A DNA stretch of 21,376 bases, from positions 1 to 21,376 of the forward strand of contig CALBNV010000011.1 in assembly GCA_937896895.1 (NCBI GenBank). The letters are read 5' to 3'. Positions 14,392 to 21,376 of this stretch are shown piece after piece. Both the position numbers and the translations under genes were made by a program. The DNA is from an uncultured Bacteroidales bacterium. Its GTDB lineage: Bacteria > Bacteroidota > Bacteroidia > Bacteroidales > F082. The notes under the pieces were generated by a model, which saw only the letters and a list, made by a program, of their open reading frames with translations, ran no database searches and was not told the DNA's origin. Each line of letters starts with the position of its first letter. Position 1 is the first letter of the stretch.

Positions 14392-14412
14392 AATCCTGCA
14401 AATTGACCTATA
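14392..14412 (-). repeat. Right outer inverted repeat of the IS remnant
   Basis: On the minus strand it begins TATAGGTCAATTTGCAGGAT. It lies only 19 bp outside the inner right copy, against 83 bp between the two left copies. Confidence 0.8.
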
Positions 14413-14577
14413 CGCCCCATTTTCTCTTCAAATTTTCGGCAAATATACAAATATTTATCTGAATATCAAAGAGTTTTATTTAGAAATGCCCTACATTTTC
14501 AATCATAGTTTTACTTTTAGTTTAATTATTATCAGTAATTTCTAATGAATGCTTTGTTTTCAAACAATTCAATCACA
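14413..14577. other. AT-rich spacer, no gene seen
   Basis: Low-GC sequence between the IS remnant and the stop codon of the T9SS cargo gene. A 60-codon open frame here is AT-driven and has no family signature. No clear hairpin terminator for the minus-strand operon is visible. Confidence 0.5.
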
Positions 14578-16239
14578 TCATTCTTTTATCCATTTCCCAT
14601 TCTCCACTTCCTTCCCATCCGAAATCATTTTCCATACGTACATTCCAGCAGGCCATGTCTCAGCGTTGATGGCTGTGACATTTTCCGCTATCTCTTGGCT
14701 GTGAACAAGCTTCCCATTCACATCATACACCTCCACCCAAGCATCCTGCAAGGCCGTGCGGATATTAAGCACATCCTTCCCCGGATTAGGATAAGCAATG
14801 GCCACTTTCAGGCCGCTGTCGTGGGCTTCGTCGATGCCATCAAAGGCTTCGGCAGGGAATTTAACAACTGCAGAACTCCTTTGGCTCAAATCATCCAGTT
14901 TCTTTGAGTCAACTGTTAATAAAACTCCTCCGTCATTTGTTAAGATGATACTCTCTGCGCAATGCCAAATACGGTCAGAGTCGGTGCCATAATACACTTC
15001 GGTGATAGTGTTAAAGTTCCCGTCCAGCTTTTCGATAACAACCCATGAGTCGTTTGGCGTAACAAAACCCATTTTCAACGAATAACAGAAATATACGTTG
15101 TCCCCATCTACATCTACTGCCATTGGAGCAACATAGTCAAAATCGGCAACACCTCTAACGACTTCGCGAATAACTGGTACTATGTTTTGTGTGCCATCAA
15201 TGTCATCATCCATCTCATACAAGAAACAATCATCATAATTAGGATCGTAATATCTGCTTGTTCGAGTGGATAGGTAAGTCGTGTTGTGATTGCTTCGCAT
15301 AACAGAAATGTCATCAAAAAGGAACTGGCCATTGCCATTTCCTCCAGGATGTACAAGAGCCCTTGTCCTTACCAAGTTAAGGTCATTATCCAAATAAGCC
15401 ACCGTTCCTGCATAATCTCGTGTCATGACATATTCAGGTGATGGTGGTATGTTATTCCAGTTCGCATAGTAAATGTACCCCGAATCGGTTTTTACCAATT
15501 GCTCGCGCCAAAACAACATCTGCCATGGTTGTCCCGAATAAGGTATTTCATAGCCGACATTGGCCAACAACTCGCCTTCAAAACTCATCCGAAAAAAGAA
15601 CAATGAATCTTGGCCGTGAACACTGTCGTTATCCTTGCTGACATTTTTAGTATATGCTCCTACAATATTACCTTCGTCAAGAATTGCCGAATGAATATGA
15701 ATACTCCCGCTTGCTTCGCATGGAGAATAATTGGATTGTCCGTTGGCTATATCAATTGGAAAACTATACTCAAAACTATCAACTATTTCCAGATTATCAT
15801 TGAGCTTATACAACCCAAGAATGGCATCCGTCGGAGGATTATCATAGTTAAGGAAGTAGTTGAAATAGTCTTGATTATGGTCGGGGCTGTAGGACATCAG
15901 TGCAAAGACTTCGCTATTCTCGTTTTCAAAAACGTACGGATTGTAGGATGACCCCCAATATCCAGGTCTGAAATAGCCGGTTTGCGCCAATTCATCGCCA
16001 TTGGGCGACAAAGCTATCAATGCGTTGTGTGGTGGATAAAAACCTTTATTAGTGCCATCGTTGTAAAGAAACGAGGCACTAACGATGATGCGCCCATCTG
16101 ACATTTCGTATGCGCAATACTGGCGAATCATAACAGAATCCGACATTTGATAAGGAATGGCATATTCCCATTCTTGACCAAAGGCCTTGGCTCCAAATAA
16201 CAGGGCCAAGGCAACCATCAAAAACCCAGTCGACTTCAT
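14578..16239 (-). CDS. T9SS type A sorting domain-containing secreted protein
   Basis: A 553-aa protein with a signal peptide (MKSTGFLMVALALLFGAKAFG, then QEWEY) and a C-terminal T9SS type A sorting domain of about 75 residues, starting at VAIAYPNPGKDVLNI and ending in a Gly-Met-Tyr-Val-Trp strand and KWIKE. The long middle region is rich in aromatic and acidic residues and has repeating strand patterns such as ALIALSPNGDELAQTGY, FRMSFEGELLANVGYE and VIEKLDGNFNTITEVYYG. These suggest a beta-propeller-like fold; I recognise no enzyme signature. The protein should be exported by the type IX system and attached to the cell surface or released. It starts 12 bp after the lipoprotein gene, so they are very likely co-transcribed. 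Confidence 0.85.
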   Translation of the reverse strand: MKSTGFLMVALALLFGAKAFGQEWEYAIPYQMSDSVMIRQYCAYEMSDGRIIVSASFLYNDGTNKGFYPPHNALIALSPNGDELAQTGYFRPGYWGSSYNPYVFENENSEVFALMSYSPDHNQDYFNYFLNYDNPPTDAILGLYKLNDNLEIVDSFEYSFPIDIANGQSNYSPCEASGSIHIHSAILDEGNIVGAYTKNVSKDNDSVHGQDSLFFFRMSFEGELLANVGYEIPYSGQPWQMLFWREQLVKTDSGYIYYANWNNIPPSPEYVMTRDYAGTVAYLDNDLNLVRTRALVHPGGNGNGQFLFDDISVMRSNHNTTYLSTRTSRYYDPNYDDCFLYEMDDDIDGTQNIVPVIREVVRGVADFDYVAPMAVDVDGDNVYFCYSLKMGFVTPNDSWVVIEKLDGNFNTITEVYYGTDSDRIWHCAESIILTNDGGVLLTVDSKKLDDLSQRSSAVVKFPAEAFDGIDEAHDSGLKVAIAYPNPGKDVLNIRTALQDAWVEVYDVNGKLVHSQEIAENVTAINAETWPAGMYVWKMISDGKEVENGKWIKE

Positions 16240-16251
16240 ATCTGAATTCGT

Positions 16252-17307
16252 TTAACGAATCGGAGGAAGCACCGGTTCAGACCAACTTACACCACAATAA
16301 ACCACATGAGCCACATGCATCCCTCTAGTCCACCTCTTATCAACCCTTGCAACAATAATGCATTTATGATACGGAGAATGAGAGTTTGGCCCATAATGCA
16401 AAGAAGCATATGGAAGTACAATGTTACGACGAATACTACGCCAGTAACAATTCATCTCATCATACGGGATGCATTGATAAATAAGCGAATCTCCCTCATA
16501 AAGAAACAACCAAGTAGGAGCGCAATCCTCCATATTCGGATCCACATAATACACATAGTTATCTGGGATTAACTCGTCAGTAGGTGTATAATAGACGTGT
16601 TCCACGTTATAGACAATGTAAGATTGACCTTGGTGTTGTTGGTCAGGGGTAAACACAAATTTCTTGCTCAGTTCTTGGGCTGCATCGCTATAAGTTTGTG
16701 AACCATCACATTTTCCGAGGTCAAGCCCCCAATACCAATCATCGCCTTCCACAAATGGTCCTTCACTTGTATGTTCTTCATTGCCGGGAGCATCGTCCGC
16801 CCCTCCTCTTATAAAGACCACATCGATATCATCGTCATCCTTTGCACCTGTCTTTGGCATCACAATGCTGAAATAACTCGGTACATCCATACCATCTTTC
16901 ACTCCAAGCATACATTTTTCCAAGGCAATCTCAAAGGCATTGTAAGTTGCCACAACATCGGCATTGCTTACATAGCCCTCACCGTCAACAGCCGGCATGG
17001 CCACATGCAAGGTGTCAAGTACGGTATTCAGGCAGTAGGTCATGTGCTCACTGTGCTCATAGTTCGACACAAGGTCGAGAGCCTGGCGCATTTCTTCCAC
17101 CGTCATGCTTCCGTCTGCTTTCGCTCCGGAATTGACGGCATCGCGCAGCGTTTGAAACGCCTCAATTCGGTTCAGCAAGGCTTGCGCCTCGCTCCTATCG
17201 ACATTGGACGCCGCTTCGTCTTTTTCCTTTTTGCAACTGACGAAGAGAGTTGCAGCTGTCGCGGCAATCACCATTACCGCAATCAGCAAGCTTCTACGCT
17301 TTCTCAT
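16252..17307 (-). CDS. Predicted lipoprotein of unknown function
   Basis: A 351-aa protein with a lipoprotein signal peptide (RRSLLIAVMVIAATAATLFVSC, lipidated Cys25) followed by a charged linker KKEKDEAASN. Residues 40-140 look helical (AQALLNRIEAFQTLRDAV, VEEMRQALDLVSNYEHS). There is an acidic DDDDIDVVFIRGG stretch, then an aromatic, probably beta-rich C-terminal half with several Cys and Tyr residues (VYNVEHVYYTPTDELIPD, YYVDPNMEDC). I recognise no family. It sits between two T9SS cargo genes on the same strand, 77 bp after the peptidase and 12 bp before the T9SS protein. An envelope-anchored partner or accessory role is a reasonable guess, no more. Confidence 0.8.
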   Translation of the reverse strand: MRKRRSLLIAVMVIAATAATLFVSCKKEKDEAASNVDRSEAQALLNRIEAFQTLRDAVNSGAKADGSMTVEEMRQALDLVSNYEHSEHMTYCLNTVLDTLHVAMPAVDGEGYVSNADVVATYNAFEIALEKCMLGVKDGMDVPSYFSIVMPKTGAKDDDDIDVVFIRGGADDAPGNEEHTSEGPFVEGDDWYWGLDLGKCDGSQTYSDAAQELSKKFVFTPDQQHQGQSYIVYNVEHVYYTPTDELIPDNYVYYVDPNMEDCAPTWLFLYEGDSLIYQCIPYDEMNCYWRSIRRNIVLPYASLHYGPNSHSPYHKCIIVARVDKRWTRGMHVAHVVYCGVSWSEPVLPPIR

Positions 17308-17384
17308 TGTTGTTAGTATTAGTTAAGTGATTGTTTCTGTTTGTCTTATCAATGCTTATTAATTGGCAGTACATTTTACTTCAC

Positions 17385-20300
17385 TTACCAACTCACCGTC
17401 ACACGAGCCACATGACTCGTGCCGTCGGTAGCTATAACGCGCAAGAGATATACACCTTGCTGCAAGCCATCTACTTTAATTACATTTGTGCCTGAAATAG
17501 TCCTCACATTTTGGCCTAATGAATTGAACAACTTGATTTCTTTAGGCTCTATTCCTTGCATTTGGATTGTGTTTATTGCTGGATTCGGAAAGACAACCAA
17601 CAAAGCACCGTCGTTTTCCAATAAAGAAGTAGTCGTCGCATCAAAAACTGGTATCGAATGATCACCAACTATCCAAGAATAATAATTCCCTCCAGTTTCG
17701 TTACTATGCACCCACCAATTTAAAGCCTTGCACAATTCATCAGTTGACTGTCCATTGATGGAAATATCCTCACCGAGAATGCCTCCTGTCTCACTTGGTA
17801 TAAAGTCTGTACAATTGACAATTTCACCATTGTTAGTGCCAAACAACCCTATATTCGTTCCTTGTTGTCCACTGACATCGGCAAAGCAATTTTCAACAAC
17901 ACTGCCCTCCGAGTTGTATGCCACAATACAACCTTTATTATAATGACCAGTCAAATAGTCCAGCAATTCCGAATAGCAATTCCTTACAATGGCTTTCTTC
18001 CCATTGGAAACAGTTTCGTTAAAACACACGATACCACCCATGTTTTCATCGCTGTATGACCCCATCAGGCTTCCATAGAAGTAGCAGTTCTCTACAATGG
18101 CATCAGCATAATCGCCTTCACAAAGGTTACGCAACACGATGCCGCCAACATCTATATCCCCAAGCTGAGAATACCTATCCATTTCGTAGGAACAATTGCG
18201 AACAATAGAATTACGGTTCAAGCCTACAACACTTGCCATATATGTCCCGCCGGGATGTGCATTTCCTACTGCTTCCAGCTTTTTAAGCCTGCATGTACAA
18301 CCATCCACCACCGAGAGGGAATCCGCAACAGCGGCAACAAGTGCATCATAATAAAGCTCGTATGTCCCTGTATTCATGTCAAATGGATGCATATAAGCAT
18401 AAAAACCGGAATTGAGCGACAGGTTTTTCACCGTGCCATGATACAAATAGCCAAACAAGCCCATATCCATTCGCATTTCCTCTCCCAGACTATTTATGAT
18501 AAACAATCCATCTATGCTGTGGTTTTGTCCATCAAAGGTACCCATGAAACGGTGTTCACGGCTTCCTATGGGAACAAGGTTCATCAAGCCGTATGTTTCT
18601 TCAAGGTTAAGGTCGGCCATCAGTCTCACGGTGCGTCCGTCAAAGTTGTCTGGCTCACAGCCGTTCAGCCCATTTACAACACACGAAAGCCAAGCCAAAC
18701 CTTCAGGCGTGTAGATTTCCACATTACCTTCAGCGTCAACAACATAGCCTTCAGGCTGTTGGGTAACAGTATCAGCCCAATAACCATATTCAATTTCTCT
18801 TTTAGTCTCATTTGGCTTCCCTGTAAGTGATGACAATAATTTGACAAACTGTTCTGTGCAATAATCCCACGATTCAGGCTTATACTGAGTCAGTTTACCC
18901 ATTGCCTTGGCTCCCTTTTCCTCTATTTCTAAATACAAGTTACCAAGGTCAATAATAGCCGTGGCAATTTCAGCATCAGAAGATATTGGATTGGTAATCA
19001 CGTTTTCATACCATGCAATAGCAACGTCATAATTACCCAACGCTTCATCGCAACGGTTGGCAAGATAAAGCCCTACTTTGGCAAGCGTTTCATCTCCTAC
19101 AATGGATTCGTCAGTCAAATAATACTGTTTCAATGTCACATAATCTTCTCCGACAAGAGATTCCAATGGCAGAAGTGCTTTGAGCGCAACAACCGCACAA
19201 GCAGTGCTAGGATAGTCTTCGATAATTTGCATATATGTTTCTTTTGCCAACCTGTATTCTTCAGCTTCACATAATGAATCAGCTAAAGCCACGAGCTCTT
19301 CGGCAAGATTGGTATCATTGCTACAATCACCAAAAACCCAATAAGGCAAGTACCTGTAAACCGCACCTGCATTGCTTTGTAAGTGCAAATAGGGAACAAA
19401 ATTGCTACCCCATTCATTCAAAATAACAGTGATTGTATCTGGAATAGGTGTCGAAAACAGATTATCATAGTACAAGTATGGCGTAGTGCCAAAGCTCGTT
19501 TTGCGAATGGAATTGTATCGCATGGTTTTTGGATTACAACCTTGCATCATATATATTTCATACTCATCATTATCGTGTATATATTGTGTCATAGTAGGGG
19601 AAAGAGCAGAGCACTGGCCCTTAAAGTTGAGCACATTACAATTGCCAACAAGTCTTACACCATAACGGTTAGTATGGATATCATTCATAAGCACATTACA
19701 AGTGGTGGCATGAATAACCAATCCCGCATCGGCACAACCGTAAATCTCATTGTTGCGGACTTTTCGAGTTACTTTATTGGATACCGCGTTTCCACTATAT
19801 TTTAAGCAGATGCCATCTCCTCCTGACGCAGTGATAGTGTTTCCGTAAATGTCACACGAATGGCTTTTCTCTACAAGAATGGCAATAAGCTTGTCTGGAT
19901 TGTAAAAATTACAGTTGTGAACCGTAAGATTACCAACAGTGGTCGCAGCCGACAGTCCTGAGGAATTATAGGGTTTGTATTTCAACTCTGTATTTACAAA
20001 AGAAGCTCCATTTAAAGTAAAAACTGGAGCATAACCAATCACTTCCATGTCTTCAAAAGTCAAAGTTGAGCCAGTATTCTGAACGAGATTACCATAAATA
20101 ATTAATGTATTGTTATGTGTACCATTAAATGTCACATCTCCATCAATAACCAAAGTACCACCCTCGTCTACAATAAGGCTTGCATTATTCCAAAGTTCAA
20201 CGGCACTTACCCCGGTTAAGGTAAGAGTTTGTCCATTATACACATGTACTTCCTTGGTCACTCCAATGATTCCGCGGTGAGTTTCACTTGAATAAAGGTT

Positions 20301-21260
20301 GTCGCAAATCAAAGTGGGATATCGCAAACTCATGAAAGCTCCAATGTTCCCAATATCATCATAAAGTGGAGTCTCCCATCCACTCGGAATATATGAATTC
20401 TTATTCACATTCCAAAGGTTTGCTTCTAACATGGAAATAATATTGTCCCAATTGAGGTCTCCTGTAGAATAAGGTACATTATCATACTGGTTATATCCTG
20501 CTGGAGACTCTTGGTTGGTTACAGAAAACATATGAAAATTAAACTCTCCATGAGGGCAAACGACCCCTTCGCAGTTTTCATTTTCTATAGCGGGAGTGCC
20601 ATTGTTGGTTCTATTGTCTGCACGGCGTGCCAACTGATAATCTTGGCAAGCAGCAATAAAAACGGTATTATTAGCAGAAAGTTCATCTGCAAAACCTCCA
20701 CCATGACACTGCTGCATCCAATAGGCCTTTCGATGTGCAGGTAATGGATCAAGCAAAGCGGCAAATTGAGTATCACTCATGCTACCATCAATGAGATAAA
20801 AGTAAGAATGACCATTGGACGCACCACCATGGTCAAACACCCAAACAAACAGGAAGTCATTCTCCGTCAATTGTGGCATCCCATTTGTGCCATAGCGAAA
20901 TCCCGTAAAAACATTCGTTACGTTTGTAATTGTAGCTGCAAAGTTTGTAACAGTAATGCCTTCTGGAGATTGGTATCGAGGACATTGCGATTGGTAATCT
21001 ACACCATCTGCAAACAGCACAAAGATGTTTTCCCGACTGTATCCATTTGCCTGAAGTAACTCCCACATCAAATAGGTATCATTCCAAAATTCTAACATAG
21101 GAGAACTGTTGGTCTCACCATTACTGTTCGATTTCCATCGATCTTGTTCGGGAACATTTTTGGCTGCATAGTCGCCGGTAATCAGCACTGCATATTTATT
21201 CTGCGCGCTCACAGAAAAGGCCATGCAGATAATAGCCATGATAATCAATACCTTTTTCAT
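17385..21260 (-). CDS. Secreted clan CD (C13/legumain-like) cysteine peptidase with beta-helix, TPR and T9SS domains
   Basis: A 1291-aa multidomain protein with signal peptide MKKVLIIMAIICMAFSVSAQ. Residues 22-320 look like a clan CD caspase/legumain fold: KYAVLITGDY as strand 1, FLFVWVFDHGG with catalytic His144, and YWMQQCHGGGF with catalytic Cys185. Residues about 320-645 form a right-handed beta-helix with short repeats (NLTVHNCNFYN, CDIYGNTITASGG, VRNNEIYGCADAGLVI). Residues 650-800 are TPR-like helices (AEEYRLAKETYMQIIEDYP, ALGNYDVAIAWYENVI). Residues 850-1190 are a second repeat region of GLUG-like character (FMGTFDGQNHSIDGLFI, VVGLNRNSIVRNCSY). The C terminus from about 1218 is a T9SS sorting domain (LLVVFPNPAINTIQ). 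It should be an exported endopeptidase (Asn or Arg preference unknown), first gene of the three-gene unit. Domain boundaries are approximate. Confidence 0.85.
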   Translation of the reverse strand: MKKVLIIMAIICMAFSVSAQNKYAVLITGDYAAKNVPEQDRWKSNSNGETNSSPMLEFWNDTYLMWELLQANGYSRENIFVLFADGVDYQSQCPRYQSPEGITVTNFAATITNVTNVFTGFRYGTNGMPQLTENDFLFVWVFDHGGASNGHSYFYLIDGSMSDTQFAALLDPLPAHRKAYWMQQCHGGGFADELSANNTVFIAACQDYQLARRADNRTNNGTPAIENENCEGVVCPHGEFNFHMFSVTNQESPAGYNQYDNVPYSTGDLNWDNIISMLEANLWNVNKNSYIPSGWETPLYDDIGNIGAFMSLRYPTLICDNLYSSETHRGIIGVTKEVHVYNGQTLTLTGVSAVELWNNASLIVDEGGTLVIDGDVTFNGTHNNTLIIYGNLVQNTGSTLTFEDMEVIGYAPVFTLNGASFVNTELKYKPYNSSGLSAATTVGNLTVHNCNFYNPDKLIAILVEKSHSCDIYGNTITASGGDGICLKYSGNAVSNKVTRKVRNNEIYGCADAGLVIHATTCNVLMNDIHTNRYGVRLVGNCNVLNFKGQCSALSPTMTQYIHDNDEYEIYMMQGCNPKTMRYNSIRKTSFGTTPYLYYDNLFSTPIPDTITVILNEWGSNFVPYLHLQSNAGAVYRYLPYWVFGDCSNDTNLAEELVALADSLCEAEEYRLAKETYMQIIEDYPSTACAVVALKALLPLESLVGEDYVTLKQYYLTDESIVGDETLAKVGLYLANRCDEALGNYDVAIAWYENVITNPISSDAEIATAIIDLGNLYLEIEEKGAKAMGKLTQYKPESWDYCTEQFVKLLSSLTGKPNETKREIEYGYWADTVTQQPEGYVVDAEGNVEIYTPEGLAWLSCVVNGLNGCEPDNFDGRTVRLMADLNLEETYGLMNLVPIGSREHRFMGTFDGQNHSIDGLFIINSLGEEMRMDMGLFGYLYHGTVKNLSLNSGFYAYMHPFDMNTGTYELYYDALVAAVADSLSVVDGCTCRLKKLEAVGNAHPGGTYMASVVGLNRNSIVRNCSYEMDRYSQLGDIDVGGIVLRNLCEGDYADAIVENCYFYGSLMGSYSDENMGGIVCFNETVSNGKKAIVRNCYSELLDYLTGHYNKGCIVAYNSEGSVVENCFADVSGQQGTNIGLFGTNNGEIVNCTDFIPSETGGILGEDISINGQSTDELCKALNWWVHSNETGGNYYSWIVGDHSIPVFDATTTSLLENDGALLVVFPNPAINTIQMQGIEPKEIKLFNSLGQNVRTISGTNVIKVDGLQQGVYLLRVIATDGTSHVARVTVSW

Positions 21261-21360
21261 ATTTCTGAAGATTTATTTTGTTTGGTACAGAATTATTTGT
21301 TGAATTGAACATTTCCCTATCTTCCTCTAAAAAAAGCCATTCTTAATCCTGTCAAGTATC

Positions 21361-21376
21361 ACATAATCAATTATGT
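21361..21376. repeat. 16-bp inverted repeat upstream of the peptidase gene
   Basis: ACATAAT-CA-ATTATGT forms a 7-bp inverted repeat with a 2-base centre, about 100 bp upstream of the peptidase ATG. It could be an operator for a dimeric regulator, but it sits at the window edge in AT-rich DNA and may be chance. No TAnnTTTG box is visible between it and the gene. Confidence 0.3.

Larger units (their letters stand above)
13591..14412. mobile_element. Decayed IS256-type (variant Zn-binding) insertion sequence
   Basis: An ~820-bp segment is bounded by inverted repeats of about 21 bp and contains a broken transposase. Two repeat copies sit at each end: 13591-13611 and 13695-13715 on the left, 14352-14372 and 14392-14412 on the right. 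The first left and first right-inner copies match perfectly over 21 bases. No target-site duplication is visible next to either pair. Between transposase and right end are a GGCGGA/TCCGCC stem and a perfect 14-bp palindrome (14271-14284). A complete element of this kind should be larger, so the copy is internally deleted and presumably not self-mobile. Confidence 0.75.

Overview
This window looks like a chromosomal segment of a Bacteroidota member, most likely an uncultured Bacteroidales. The evidence is direct. Several genes are preceded by the Bacteroidota promoter pattern TTTG-N17-21-TAnnTTTG. Two large secreted proteins end in type IX secretion (T9SS) type A sorting domains of the YPNPGKD / FPNPAIN kind. 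There are also a DUF1573 protein, a dipeptidyl-peptidase-5-like S9 peptidase lipoprotein and a PNGase F-like protein, all typical of the phylum.

Layout. Positions 1-690 hold the start of a gene leaving the left edge on the minus strand (with a good promoter), an apparent 3' remnant of a DNA methyltransferase, and a 9-bp tandem repeat. Positions 688-3723 are housekeeping-like: a TauE/SafE transporter, a tRNA-Met with its own terminator, and a DUF1573-aminotransferase pair ending in a bidirectional terminator. Positions 3834-8597 hold a stand-alone EF-G gene (minus) diverging from the helicase gene hrpB (plus). Positions 8618-13509 hold a DPP5-like peptidase (minus) diverging from a two-gene plus-strand unit: a secreted GLPGLI-like/PNGase F-like protein whose stop overlaps (ATGA) the start of an HTH-Panacea (SocA-type) antitoxin-like protein. 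Positions 13591-14412 are a decayed insertion sequence of the variant Zn-binding IS256/Mutator type, with two nested pairs of near-identical inverted repeats. Positions 14578-21260 hold three minus-strand genes that look like one transcription unit: a 1291-aa clan CD (C13/legumain-like) cysteine peptidase with beta-helix, TPR and T9SS domains, a lipoprotein, and a second T9SS cargo protein.

How the genes may work together. The right half is dominated by envelope or secreted functions: DPP5-like and clan CD peptidases, a predicted deglycosylase and T9SS cargo. This suits an organism that feeds on proteins or glycoproteins. The strongest candidates for something unusual are (i) the Panacea antitoxin-like gene with no visible toxin, coupled to a secreted PNGase F-like protein, and (ii) the multi-domain peptidase / lipoprotein / T9SS-protein cluster. 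Lesser oddities are an EF-G gene outside the usual str operon with a 30-codon open frame directly after its stop, and an orphan promoter with a tiny ORF at 1594-1701. All family assignments come from reading motifs by eye; no database search was run.
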